Positions 50,497 to 59,945 of a stretch of DNA of 64,000 bases are shown in pieces. The stretch comes from Metabacillus malikii (GTDB lineage: Bacteria; Bacillota; Bacilli; Bacillales; Bacillaceae). The notes under the pieces were generated by a model. That model saw nothing but the letters and a program-made list of their open reading frames with translations, searched no databases and was not told the origin of the DNA. The stretch covers positions 62,001 through 126,000 of the forward strand of contig NZ_JAUSUD010000004.1 of the NCBI RefSeq assembly GCF_030813355.1, given 5' to 3'. Every line of letters begins with the position of its first letter. The stretch's first letter is position 1. The translations under genes were made by a program, and so were the position numbers.

Positions 50497-52449
50497 TTAT
50501 TCTGTTGTTTTATTAGTAACCTCATCTAAACTCTTGTTCGTCGTATATTGGTAATCTGAAGGATTAATAGGTGTAAATCCTTCAGGAGTGTAAAAACGCA
50601 ACAAGTCCTGATTTACAATTTTATCTGACATTTGTAGTTTCATTCTTGCAATCTCTTCGAATTTTTTTATCTCTTCTGTTGTTTCGAGTTTCTCTCCAGT
50701 ATTTGTATCATAATACTTACCATTTAAACCAGTAACAGTCTCAGTAATAAAATCTCCATTTCGGAATGGTACAACTGTTTGATGGTCTGGTGAAAATAAG
50801 TCGGTACCAACCTGCACATAACCTTTTGTATCAATACCTAGTAGATGCATAACTGTAGGCATTAAGTCAATTTGTCCACCATACTGATGCATAGTACCGC
50901 CTTTTTCTCCAGGAATATGGATAAATAGTGGAACCCTTTGGAGCTGAGCATTTTCGAATTTACCAACATCAGTATTTAATACTTTTGACATCGCCTTATT
51001 ATGGTTCTCAGATATACCATAATGATCTCCATACATAATGATCATCGAATTTTCATACAGACCCGCACTTTTTAATTGCTCAAAAAATGTCTTTAACGCT
51101 TCATCTAAATAGCGTACTGTCTGAAAATAATTGTCAACAGAAGCATCTCCCGTTGTATGCGGCTCAATTGTAGCTAAACTCTGATCGAGCGGATAAGGGA
51201 AATGATTTGTTACAGTAATAAACTTTGAATAAAAAGGTTGTTTTAACGATTGTAGCATTGGTATTGATTGTTCAAAAAATGGTTTATCTAATAAACCGTA
51301 GTTTACAACTTCATCACTTTCTGCATTGTAATAGCTTAAATCAAAGAATTTATCAATACCTAATGACCTATATATCTCATTACGATTCCAGAATGTTTTT
51401 GTATTGCCATGGAAGACTGCAGATGTATAGCCTTGTTGGCCTAATATCGCAGGTGCTGCTTGGTACGTATTTCTACCTTTAGTTGAAAATGCAGCTCCTT
51501 GAGGTAATCCAAATAGTGAGTTTTCTAACATAAACTCAGCATCAGCTGTCTTACCCTGTCCTGTTTGATGAAAGAAGTTATCAAAGTAAAATGTGTTGCT
51601 ATCTCTAGTTAATGAATTAAGGAATGGTGTTACTTCCTGACCATGCAATTGATAATCTATAATAAAATTTTGAACTGATTCTAAATGGACATATATAACG
51701 TTCTTACCTTTTGCAATACCAAATAAATTTGGGTCTGGTTCTGCATATATCGCATTCGTATAGTTCGTTACCTCTGTAATATCATTTGAATCCGCCATTG
51801 CTCTTTGTGCAGATGCATTTGTACTTTTGATTGCATCATAAATTGTAAAGTTATACATTCCTAAATACTTTACAATATAATTTCGGTCAAACGTTCTTGT
51901 TAATAATTGCGGTCGATCTGTTTCAGCTAAGCTTAAGTTAACTGCAAAGATTGCTATTGCAGCACTAAATGTGGCTAATAATGTACGTTTTCTAACTTTT
52001 ATAGAAATTGGTTTTACGACTTTTGTTACAACAAGTAGGAATAAAATTATTGTATCTAGGAAATATAAAATATCATATGGTTTTAATAAAGCTAAGATAC
52101 TTTGCCCTAAATCACCTGCGTTTCCAGTTTGCGTTAGCGTCGGTAATGTAATAAAGTCTGAAAAGAAACGGTAATATACAATATTTGCATACAATAAGAA
52201 CGATAGAAGAAAACTAATGACTATCATGAACTGATATGCCTTTTTACCTTTTAAGAATAGTGCGAATGCCACGAAAAAGATAATAGAACTAATCGGATTT
52301 ATAAATAAGAGAAATTCCTGTATGTTATTGTCGATACCTAATGTAAATTCAACTCTATATGCTGCGTAGGTTTTTATCCATAATAATGCGACTGTAAATA
52401 GGAAAAAATAGATGAGATTATTTTTCCATGTTATTTTCTCGGTTGTCAT
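50497..52449 (-). CDS. ltaS: Lipoteichoic acid synthase (LtaS family)
   Basis: A 650-aa protein with five N-terminal membrane helices and an extracellular sulfatase-like domain that polymerises glycerol phosphate onto lipoteichoic acid. Active-site Thr301 in TGQGKTADAEF, metal ligand Glu257 in HLESVQN and later His and Asp in YGDHYGISENHN. A signal-peptidase-like ASA-Q site near 214 could release the catalytic domain. Start at 52449 follows GAGGTG. LtaS paralogues are usual in Bacillus; which one this is cannot be said. Confidence 0.9.
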   Translation of the reverse strand: MTTEKITWKNNLIYFFLFTVALLWIKTYAAYRVEFTLGIDNNIQEFLLFINPISSIIFFVAFALFLKGKKAYQFMIVISFLLSFLLYANIVYYRFFSDFITLPTLTQTGNAGDLGQSILALLKPYDILYFLDTIILFLLVVTKVVKPISIKVRKRTLLATFSAAIAIFAVNLSLAETDRPQLLTRTFDRNYIVKYLGMYNFTIYDAIKSTNASAQRAMADSNDITEVTNYTNAIYAEPDPNLFGIAKGKNVIYVHLESVQNFIIDYQLHGQEVTPFLNSLTRDSNTFYFDNFFHQTGQGKTADAEFMLENSLFGLPQGAAFSTKGRNTYQAAPAILGQQGYTSAVFHGNTKTFWNRNEIYRSLGIDKFFDLSYYNAESDEVVNYGLLDKPFFEQSIPMLQSLKQPFYSKFITVTNHFPYPLDQSLATIEPHTTGDASVDNYFQTVRYLDEALKTFFEQLKSAGLYENSMIIMYGDHYGISENHNKAMSKVLNTDVGKFENAQLQRVPLFIHIPGEKGGTMHQYGGQIDLMPTVMHLLGIDTKGYVQVGTDLFSPDHQTVVPFRNGDFITETVTGLNGKYYDTNTGEKLETTEEIKKFEEIARMKLQMSDKIVNQDLLRFYTPEGFTPINPSDYQYTTNKSLDEVTNKTTE

Positions 52450-52641
52450 GTAATACACCTCTTAAATAAAAAATGTTAATTACTAATCATCTAACGAACA
52501 TTTTACAATTCTATCGTAAGCAAAAATGTTCGTCAATAACGCAATTTGGAAAAATCCATTGTAAGCGCAACCGTTAGTATTAACATCTTCTATGTATGAA
52601 AGTCCTTTCATCCCCTTTATATTAATGTTTTTACTTAAGTA

Positions 52642-52920
52642 TTAAAAAAATATTTGACTATTATTTAACATTTGTTCCGAAAGTTTGTTTATCTCGTTTT
52701 CAAGCTGAAATGTTCGTTTCGCATTCCCTTCAGCAAAGTTGGTAAGACGGTGTTTTAATTCCTTCTCATTGTGTAATTTTTCAGATACTACGATGTATTT
52801 TCTAAGTAATGCTGTTTCAAGGTTTAACGTTTCTTTTAACTCGCTCAATAACGCTTCTCTTGTCAATGCATCCTCACGGTCATGGTCGCGGTCATAGTCT
52901 ACATCATGATTTGTGTTCAA
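52642..52920 (-). CDS. Small helical hypothetical protein, 92 aa
   Basis: A 92-aa protein with a charged His/Asp-rich head (NHDVDYDRDHDREDAL) and a two-helix bundle (LLSELKETLNLETALLRKYIVVSE, then LKHRLTNFAEGNAKRTFQLENEINKL) of the kind found in ferritin-like spore-coat or DUF proteins. Not assigned. TTG start follows AAGGAGGG. Confidence 0.6.
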   Translation of the reverse strand: MNTNHDVDYDRDHDREDALTREALLSELKETLNLETALLRKYIVVSEKLHNEKELKHRLTNFAEGNAKRTFQLENEINKLSEQMLNNSQIFF

Positions 52921-53160
52921 CGGTATCCCTCCTTCGGCTATATTTTCATTATGTTCATTTTATTTCTTATCAATTCATAATGGGTAAGTAACAAAATTTC
53001 CAATTTTTTAGTATTTGATTTTATTAATGATAGAAGTAATTTGATATAATTTTTATTTGTGTATCTGATAAGCTGTTTCAACACATCAAGTTTCTATAGA
53101 AATTGTCAGTTGCAGAACTTTGCTGTGTAATGAATTACTCAATGATAAATTTTGTTGCAT

Positions 53161-53193
53161 AAAAAAAGGAACTGATTTTTCAGCTCCTTTTTA
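53161..53193 (-). terminator. Terminator of leuA
   Basis: Stem AAGGAGCTGA/CAGCTCCTTTTT with a 6-nt loop (one mismatch at the base); TTTTTTT on the minus strand. Confidence 0.85.
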
Positions 53194-53196
53194 CTA

Positions 53197-54900
53197 TCAT
53201 TTAGTTGTCATAAACTGGCCTTCTTTGAAGGTAAGTTTAGCGCTAGAGGTAAATTTGTTTACTGCACTAAATAAAGCTTTTACAGACGATGTCATAATAT
53301 CAACATCAATGCCACATCCCCAATGGACTGTTCCGTCCTGTGCCGTTATCCCTACGTAAGAAACTGCATTAGAATGTGAACCTAGTTCTTGTGCATGCTC
53401 TTTATAAACTAAGTTACTATAATCAATTTGTAATGTTGAACGTAATGCATTACTTATTGCGTCTAGTCGGCCATTTCCTTCACCAACGAGCTGCTGTGTT
53501 TCCCCATTAATTTTAACGGTAACAATTGTGTTGTAATCATCATGTTTTGTAAATTGATAATCAATAAACTCTAATGGGTTGTTAATGTTAACATATTCCT
53601 TTTGGAAAATAGCATGGATTTCTTCTGGCATAAGTTCTTTATTTTGATGGTCAGAAACATTTTTAACAGTGTAACCAAATACTTCACGCATTTCTTTAGG
53701 TAAATCTAGGCCGTATTGCTGTTCCAATACATAACCAATACCACCTTTACCAGATTGACTGTTAATTCTGATAACGTCACCTTCATACTCTCTGCCAATA
53801 TCTTTAGGGTCAATCATTAAATATGGGACAGACCAGTGTTCGCAGTCATGTTCCTCGCGCCATTTCATCCCTTTAGCAATTGCATCTTGATGTGACCCTG
53901 AAAAGGCAGCGAAGACAAGTTTTCCACCATATGGTTGTCTTTCGTTTACCTTCATTTTTGTCATACGCTCATATACTTCAATAATCTCAAGAATGTTTTC
54001 GAAGTTCAATTTTGGGTCAACACCATGTGAATACATATTTAGTGCGAGAGTGACAATATCAACATTTCCAGTTCTTTCACCATTTCCAAATAGGGTACCT
54101 TCAATTCTTTGTCCCCCTGCTAACATACCCAATTCTGCATCCGCTACACCACTACCGCGATCATTATGAGGGTGAAGAGATAGAATGACGTTATCTCGAT
54201 AGTTTAAATGGTTACTCATGTATTCGATTTGACTTGCATAAACGTGTGGCATTGAAAGCTCTACTGTTGCAGGTAAGTTAATGATTACTTTATTTTCGGC
54301 AGTAGGTTTCCAAACATCTAACACTTTATTGCAAATTTCAAGTGCAAAGTCAATTTCTGTCCCTGTAAAGCTTTCAGGGGAATATTGAAATTGGAAGTTT
54401 CCTTCTGTTTCTGCTGCATATTTTTCTAGTAATTTTGCTCCTGAAACTGCTATATCAATAATTTCTTCTTTTGATTTTCTAAATACTTGTTCACGTTGAG
54501 CAACAGAAGTTGAATTGTATAAGTGTACAACTGCTTTTTTAGTCCCTTTTAATGATTCAAATGTTTTTTTGATAATGTGGTCGCGTGATTGTGTTAATAC
54601 TTGAATCGTCACATCATCAGGAATTAAATCCTTTTCAATTAATGTTCGAAGAAATGTATATTCTGTTTCGGATGCAGCTGGAAATCCTACTTCAATTTCT
54701 TTAAAGCCTATTTTCACAAGTAATTGGAAATATTCAAGTTTTTCTTCAAGTGTCATTGGAACAACTAATGCTTGGTTCCCATCACGTAAATCAACACTAC
54801 ACCATATCGGAGCTTCAGTAATGTATTCCTTCTCAGTCCATTTCAAGCTTTTTTCAGGAGGCATGAAATAACCTCTCGCATACTTTTCAACATTTTTCAT
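53197..54900 (-). CDS. leuA: 2-isopropylmalate synthase (long type)
   Basis: A 567-aa enzyme that condenses acetyl-CoA and 2-ketoisovalerate in leucine synthesis. The catalytic barrel has CSVDLRDGNQAL near residue 35 and the zinc ligands HPHND, and the C-terminal region is the leucine-regulatory LeuA dimer domain. The RDGNQAL form and size (567 aa) match the long type (about 550-560 aa) rather than the 518-aa B. subtilis enzyme. The ATG at 54900 follows AAAGGGTG. It is monocistronic and controlled by the Leu T-box upstream. No leuBCD is near. Confidence 0.92.
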   Translation of the reverse strand: MKNVEKYARGYFMPPEKSLKWTEKEYITEAPIWCSVDLRDGNQALVVPMTLEEKLEYFQLLVKIGFKEIEVGFPAASETEYTFLRTLIEKDLIPDDVTIQVLTQSRDHIIKKTFESLKGTKKAVVHLYNSTSVAQREQVFRKSKEEIIDIAVSGAKLLEKYAAETEGNFQFQYSPESFTGTEIDFALEICNKVLDVWKPTAENKVIINLPATVELSMPHVYASQIEYMSNHLNYRDNVILSLHPHNDRGSGVADAELGMLAGGQRIEGTLFGNGERTGNVDIVTLALNMYSHGVDPKLNFENILEIIEVYERMTKMKVNERQPYGGKLVFAAFSGSHQDAIAKGMKWREEHDCEHWSVPYLMIDPKDIGREYEGDVIRINSQSGKGGIGYVLEQQYGLDLPKEMREVFGYTVKNVSDHQNKELMPEEIHAIFQKEYVNINNPLEFIDYQFTKHDDYNTIVTVKINGETQQLVGEGNGRLDAISNALRSTLQIDYSNLVYKEHAQELGSHSNAVSYVGITAQDGTVHWGCGIDVDIMTSSVKALFSAVNKFTSSAKLTFKEGQFMTTK

Positions 54901-54984
54901 TTTAATGACACCCTTTCGTTTCAATTCAATTATTGTTCATTATCTATTTAGTGGAATGAGTTAAGAATGGGATGAAAGAAAACA

Positions 54985-55258
54985 TAAAAAAGCCTTTCAT
55001 CTCGTAAATAGAGACGAAAGGCTGTTATCAGCTTACGCGGTACCACTCTAATTCATGCCAGATTGACATGCACTCTAGTAGATAAAAGGAATGACTCCTC
55101 CTTATATCCTCCTAAAATAACGGTTAGGATCCGTCTCCACCTACTTTTTCTAACACGAAATTTCAGCGAGCTACTTCAAGGTGAGTTCAGATTTTCTCCA
55201 CGACTGTTTTCCACCGACCAACAGCTCTCTGAGCGTTTTAAAAATCTTACTAGTCCTT
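54985..55258 (-). ncRNA. Leucine T-box riboswitch upstream of leuA
   Basis: The minus-strand leader carries the T-box TGGTACCGCG (55036-55045), a stem I whose specifier loop reads GAA-CTC-ACC (CTC on the minus strand, 55183-55185, a Leu codon), and a terminator CAGCCTTTCGTCTC with TTTTTT (54985-55022). Uncharged tRNA-Leu pairing would favour read-through into leuA. All elements have canonical spacing. Confidence 0.92.
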
Positions 55259-55407
55259 TTCGATGTATTTAAATATTTAGAATATTATATCAAGTGAATT
55301 CATTTTTATCAATGACTTTTACAGAAAATTTTAGAAACTCAATATATTCTGTATAAGTCTGTATTGGTAAAAAGCTTAATATTATAATGGAAGACTACCC
55401 TGAAAAT

Positions 55408-55592
55408 AGTCTCTTTTCTAAAAGATTGTGGCTTTTTGCACTAACCTTTTTAAGGGTTTGTTGGAACTGACCTGAGAGACTCCTGCGGGATGCGTGGAAG
55501 AGGTGAGACCCCGCGGAAAGCGAGTACTATAGCGGAGACAAACCCTAAACGACAACTCAGTTAAAAGCACCAATGTTTACGAAAAATGCCTA
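55408..55592 (+). repeat. Intergenic repeat, copy C (about 185 bp)
   Basis: Same family as copies A and B, with CTCTTTTCTAAAAGATTGTG at the left, GACTCCTGCGGGATGCGTGG and GAGACCCCGCGGAAAGCGAG in the middle, CAATGTTTACGAAAAATGCC at the right. It lacks the GCAGGCG-GAGGAGGCTCACC block of copy B (about 35 bp). Not coding. Confidence 0.85.
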
Positions 55593-55633
55593 ATGGAAAT
55601 AGAATATTATTGTTGATTTTACCCTCATAACAG

Positions 55634-56281
55634 TTAATCATTCATTATTTTATCGGGCTGTGGGTATTCTACGCCAAATGTTTCAATTGTCATTTCTTTA
55701 ATTTTTTGGTCTTCTAATGGCTTGTCGTTTTCATTTCTCTTTACACTTACTATCTTATCTACTACCTCAATGCCCTCAATAACTTTTCCAAACGCTGCAT
55801 ATTCACCATCTAAATGTGTGGAGTCTTTTACCATAATAAAAAACTGGGATCCAGCTGAATCAGGAGCTTGCGCACGAGCCATTGAAATAACGCCGCGTTC
55901 ATGTTTTAAATCATTTTCAAAACCGTTTTTAGAAAATTCCCCTTTTATCGAATAATTTGGTCCACCGCTACCGTCGCCATTTGGATCGCCACCTTGAATC
56001 ATAAAATCAGGTATGACTCTGTGGAAGGTTAAGCCGTTATAAAATCCACCTTCAACAAGTGAGATAAAGTTATGTACAGTATTTGGAGCAATATTTGGAT
56101 ATAATTCTAGTTTCATTTGTTCGTTATTCTCCATCGTAATTGTAACGATTGGATTTTTTTCTACTGTTGTTTTTTTAGTCGTTGTTGCAGTATTTTCTTC
56201 CTCTGCCTTCCCACAACCTGCGATAAGCAATAGGATAAATACTACTGTTGTAATCAGATAGGTTTTTAATAAATTTTTCAT
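55634..56281 (-). CDS. Peptidyl-prolyl isomerase lipoprotein (cyclophilin type)
   Basis: A 215-aa cyclophilin. A lipoprotein signal, [20 protein letters not shown] followed by AGC, anchors it to the outer membrane face; a Thr-rich linker then leads into the cyclophilin domain with [21 protein letters not shown], and [24 protein letters not shown]. It helps fold exported proteins. Start ATG at 56281 follows AGGAGGG; a longer reading of 19 codons upstream does not have one. Confidence 0.92.
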   Translation of the reverse strand: MKNLLKTYLITTVVFILLLIAGCGKAEEENTATTTKKTTVEKNPIVTITMENNEQMKLELYPNIAPNTVHNFISLVEGGFYNGLTFHRVIPDFMIQGGDPNGDGSGGPNYSIKGEFSKNGFENDLKHERGVISMARAQAPDSAGSQFFIMVKDSTHLDGEYAAFGKVIEGIEVVDKIVSVKRNENDKPLEDQKIKEMTIETFGVEYPQPDKIMND

Positions 56282-56755
56282 TGTTTTATTCCCTCCTATT
56301 TTCGAACTTCTTTTAATTGTTGCTGTTATCGTAAACATAGTTGCTACTTACTATTAGTAGTTTTGGTTGAATTCCTCCTTGTCGTACTTTCTCTCAATGA
56401 ACCCTGTTTTAGTTTTGCAATATTATCAGATACTATAGCAAATTTTATCATTAATCTTTAATAGATAGAATATTGATTATATCTAAACAAAACTTTACTG
56501 CAAATAAATTACACTAAAATCACCACGTTCGCTTAATTTCTTTTTGTACACATTATGAACTTGGTTTTAGAACATTATAATGAGTTTCAAAATTCAATGA
56601 AGCTACAGTGAAACCTATTTTATCGATATTTTATTTCATCGTAGATTAAACTGAAACTCTTATCATACTTAAGAGATAGGCTATCCCTCCCCTTTCACAT
56701 CATTCATCATTTATGTTACGGTTAACGTATACGTTTTTAGGAGGTTGCGATTAAC
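56282..56755. other. 474-nt gap between divergent genes
   Basis: Divergent promoter region of the cyclophilin and DUF294 genes. The only feature I can support is the palindrome at 56724-56735. AT-rich otherwise. Confidence 0.55.
56724..56735 (+). promoter_or_regulatory. Palindrome upstream of the cNMP/CBS/DUF294 gene
   Basis: AACGTATACGTT is a perfect 12-bp palindrome ending 3 nt before the AGGAGG of the cNMP/CBS/DUF294 gene. It is a candidate operator; the core promoter is not clear. Confidence 0.4.
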
Positions 56756-58669
56756 ATGGCGATAACTGAATTAAAACATCTTCTGAGAGATTTCTATCCT
56801 TTTTCATTGTTAACCGACTACCAACTACAAGAGATGACGGATAAAGCAACGGAGGTTACATTCTCCAAAAATGAGTTTATTTTTCATGAGGATGAATCGG
56901 TTGAAGAATTAGATTTATATTTTCTTGTTTCAGGATTAGCAAAAAATATATTACACCAATCTAATGGCAAACAATTATCACTTCGTTATTACTATCCGGG
57001 AGATATTATCGGAATCATGGTGATGTTTACGAATGGAGCATTAAACTTTTCAGTGCAAGCTTTAGAAGATTGTACAGTTTTTAAACTAAATAAGAAACAT
57101 TTCTTTGAAATGATGACAAGGAATAATGACTTCTCAAAAGTTATTTGGGAAAGTATCGGTGAAAGAACGAAATCATTATATGATGAAATGAAAAACAAAA
57201 CGAGTGATGACGAACGAGATAATGTTCATTTACTTACTTCTCGTGTCAATACATGGATGGATACTCCTGTTTTCATTTCACCTGAAGCAACTATGGAGCA
57301 AGCAGCTAAATTAATGAAGGATAAGAATGTGCTTGGTTTAATTGTAAGTGAGAAGCCGCCAATGAAATATGGAATCATTACTATCGGAAATATCATTCAA
57401 TACGTGGCAAAAGATATTTATAGTAATAAAGTAAGAGATTGGGTAAATGTTGAACCCTATTATGTGCATGCAGAAGCATTTGCATATGAAGCATTATCAT
57501 TTATAAAAAATAAATCTTTGGAATTTATTCCTGTTGTTCATTACGATAAAGTAATTGGAACATTGTCAAGTCGTTCCTTTCTGCAATTACAGGATTCAAG
57601 TTTTTTAGATTTAACTTATCATGTAAAAAATGGTAAATCTGTTAAGGAACTTGTTAACGAAGGACCTTTGGTTAATCAAACACTTCACACATTTATTAAA
57701 AGCTTGATGGAGAAAGATACGTATGCTTATGATATTGCGGAAGTGATTACAAATCATAATGATAACCTCTATCGTCAAGTTTTGAAATTAGCTGAAAGTG
57801 AAATGAAAGCTGAAGGATATGGTTTGCCTCCTATCAATTACTGCTTTATTATAATGGGCAGTCAAGCACGTAGAGAGCAAGGGTTTCGTACAGATCAAGA
57901 TAACGGTATGATATTACATGATTATGAGCATCTCCATAATAAGGAAGAAATCGAGAAGTATTTTAACATCTTCACAACTAAGATAAATAGCCACCTTGCA
58001 GCAATTGGTTTTACGGAATGTAGTGGTGGCATTATGGCTCGGGAAAATAAGTGGAGGAAATCATCAACTTCATGGAAAAAAGAAATCGATACATGGAAAA
58101 AGGAATTAGATGCCGAGGAAATTCAGAAATTTACGATGTTTTATGATTTTCGGCCAATATATGGTGATTTCTCCCTGGCCGAAGATATCCGTACGACTAT
58201 TACTGAAAAAGCAATGCGTTCCAATACATTACAGCAACTATTAATGAAAGATGCGTTGCGCTTTAAAATATCAGCACATCCGTTTGGTATTGTGCAAATT
58301 AAACAAAAAAATAAAAAGATTAATGTGAAAAAAACTGGATTAACACAAATTATCTATTCCATTCGTATTAATGCGATTAAGTATGGAATCCGTGAAGTTA
58401 GTACAATAAAGCGACTTGATGCACTAAAGAAACTGCATGCTATGCATCCTCGTGATGTTGACAATGCAAAAACTGCTCTACATTATTTACATTATTATCG
58501 CTTAAAGCAAAATTTATTGGAGCTTGAACTTGGTGAAATGACAACGAATGATATAAACATTATGAACTTAGAAAAGGAAGATCGTCTGAAGCTTAAAGAG
58601 GCTCTGCAAATCGCTCACCGTATGCAGCAAGTCACGAAAATCAGCTTCAACAGAAACCGGGTGGTGTAG
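56756..58669 (+). CDS. cNMP-binding / CBS / DUF294 nucleotidyltransferase-like protein
   Basis: A 637-aa multidomain cytosolic protein. Residues 10-140 form a cyclic nucleotide-binding-like domain (FHEDESVEELDLYFLVSG, then YYYPGDIIG); 165-285 form two CBS repeats that bind adenosyl ligands; 305-430 are the DUF294 nucleotidyltransferase domain with the active-site motif GSQARREQGFRTDQD (368-382), related to the GlnD uridylyltransferase motif; the rest is the DUF294 C-terminal substrate-binding region. It probably transfers a nucleotide to a protein or small molecule in response to an adenine-nucleotide signal. ATG is 11 nt after AGGAGG. Its stop lies seven nt before the exonuclease start. Confidence 0.88.
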   Translation: MAITELKHLLRDFYPFSLLTDYQLQEMTDKATEVTFSKNEFIFHEDESVEELDLYFLVSGLAKNILHQSNGKQLSLRYYYPGDIIGIMVMFTNGALNFSVQALEDCTVFKLNKKHFFEMMTRNNDFSKVIWESIGERTKSLYDEMKNKTSDDERDNVHLLTSRVNTWMDTPVFISPEATMEQAAKLMKDKNVLGLIVSEKPPMKYGIITIGNIIQYVAKDIYSNKVRDWVNVEPYYVHAEAFAYEALSFIKNKSLEFIPVVHYDKVIGTLSSRSFLQLQDSSFLDLTYHVKNGKSVKELVNEGPLVNQTLHTFIKSLMEKDTYAYDIAEVITNHNDNLYRQVLKLAESEMKAEGYGLPPINYCFIIMGSQARREQGFRTDQDNGMILHDYEHLHNKEEIEKYFNIFTTKINSHLAAIGFTECSGGIMARENKWRKSSTSWKKEIDTWKKELDAEEIQKFTMFYDFRPIYGDFSLAEDIRTTITEKAMRSNTLQQLLMKDALRFKISAHPFGIVQIKQKNKKINVKKTGLTQIIYSIRINAIKYGIREVSTIKRLDALKKLHAMHPRDVDNAKTALHYLHYYRLKQNLLELELGEMTTNDINIMNLEKEDRLKLKEALQIAHRMQQVTKISFNRNRVV

Positions 58670-58675
58670 TGACGT

Positions 58676-59389
58676 TTGCCGTATGATTTACAAATTATTA
58701 AATATTATTTATGGGATCAATTCTTCTTTAAAATGCATCGGCGTAAGTTAAATCATTTCGAATTAAAAAATGTAGCGCATTCAATTGAATTATTTCTAGA
58801 GAGTCAAATAGGAGTAACAGTAGATGATTTTTCTTCAACTACCTATACAATATTTGATTTAGAAACAACTGGTTTTTTCCCACAAATTGGTGATGAAGTT
58901 TTATCGATTGGAGCAATAAAGGTCCAAAATTATAAGATTCAATATGATGAAGCCTTCTATACTGTTCTAAAGCCTTTTAAAAAAGTACCAAAATCAGTTC
59001 AGCAATTGACCGGAATTACAATGGAGACTGTTCAGAATGCACAGTTATTTCCGGTCGGTCTCCAGAAATTTCTTGAATATAGCCAAGGAACTGTCTTGGT
59101 TGCACATCCGGCAACTTTTGATGTTGAATTCTTAAAGACTAGTATTAAAAAATGGAAATTGCCAAATTTCAATCCAACCTACATAGATTCACACAAGCTT
59201 GCTAATCAAATGTATACGGATAAAAAGAATTATTTAGATCATTTAATTAAACGATTAGGAATTAATGAACGTGAACGACATCATGCGTTAAATGACGCAA
59301 TAATGACCGCTGAAATTTTTGTACAGCTTGTTCAATTAATGAAAGAGATGATTGATTCAACTACAACATATGAAATTGAAAGAGGATGA
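58676..59389 (+). CDS. DEDDh 3'-5' exonuclease (DnaQ-like)
   Basis: A 237-aa exonuclease with the DnaQ-like DEDDh fold: motif I TIFDLETTGF (Asp61, Glu63), motif II FDVEFL, and motif III HHALNDAIMTAEI (His and Asp). A 55-residue helical N-terminal extension is unusual for the free DnaQ class. It could trim DNA or RNA ends. The TTG start is nine nt after GGTGGTG. It is co-transcribed with the DUF294 protein and this gene pairing recurs in bacteria, which points to a shared pathway. Confidence 0.85.
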   Translation: MPYDLQIIKYYLWDQFFFKMHRRKLNHFELKNVAHSIELFLESQIGVTVDDFSSTTYTIFDLETTGFFPQIGDEVLSIGAIKVQNYKIQYDEAFYTVLKPFKKVPKSVQQLTGITMETVQNAQLFPVGLQKFLEYSQGTVLVAHPATFDVEFLKTSIKKWKLPNFNPTYIDSHKLANQMYTDKKNYLDHLIKRLGINERERHHALNDAIMTAEIFVQLVQLMKEMIDSTTTYEIERG

Positions 59390-59416
59390 CGTCGATGGAC
59401 GTAACATCCTCTTTTT
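59381..59416 (+). terminator. Terminator of the DUF294/exonuclease operon
   Basis: Stem AGAGGATG/CATCCTCT with inner GTC/GAC, followed by TTTTTT. It overlaps the exonuclease stop. Confidence 0.9.
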
Positions 59417-59432
59417 TATTTTTATAGTAGAT

Positions 59433-59687
59433 TTATAGCTTCTTAAAGATTGCCGATATTGTTTCTGCTCCATCACTTTTTTCAGTAATAATATGTGAGA
59501 ATGTATAAATAGAGCCACAACCATCAATATCAAAGAGTGTCATTTCCATAAAATCTCGAGGTAGTTCATGTAAATGCTTCAAAATGATTTCTTTATTTGA
59601 TTTCTTCAAAAGGTCTCCTTCTTGCAAATAATGTACATAGGGATTTGTATCAAGAAGATTTTCAAAAGGAACATGGATAAATTTCAT
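59433..59687 (-). CDS. Small hypothetical protein, 84 aa
   Basis: Small soluble protein (MKFIHVPFENLLDTNPYVHY, then FMEMTLFDIDGCGSIYTFSH), no recognisable family. ATG follows GAGGTG by seven nt. It converges on the exonuclease operon. Confidence 0.55.
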   Translation of the reverse strand: MKFIHVPFENLLDTNPYVHYLQEGDLLKKSNKEIILKHLHELPRDFMEMTLFDIDGCGSIYTFSHIITEKSDGAETISAIFKKL

Positions 59688-59945
59688 TTAAAAGCACCTC
59701 ACATTGTAGTTTTCAGTATTTTCTGATTATTTATATCATACATGAAATACGTGATTTTGAACAGATATTTTTGAAATTTTTTATATGGAAATATTAAACT
59801 GTCAATTAAAATTTATTTCAAATGAAGACTCATCCTACCTATACCATTCATTGTAATCAGGCTAATTTATTCAATACTGATAACAAATGATACCAATTTC
59901 AAGCTATCGATTACATGTTAAAATGATGGAAAGGAAGTGACAAAA

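Noticed and set aside
52553-52575. Cre-like site upstream of ltaS
   Set aside because: TGTAAGCGCAACCG fits the cre consensus at only 12 of 14 positions, and the mismatches fall in the half that CcpA needs; too weak to call.
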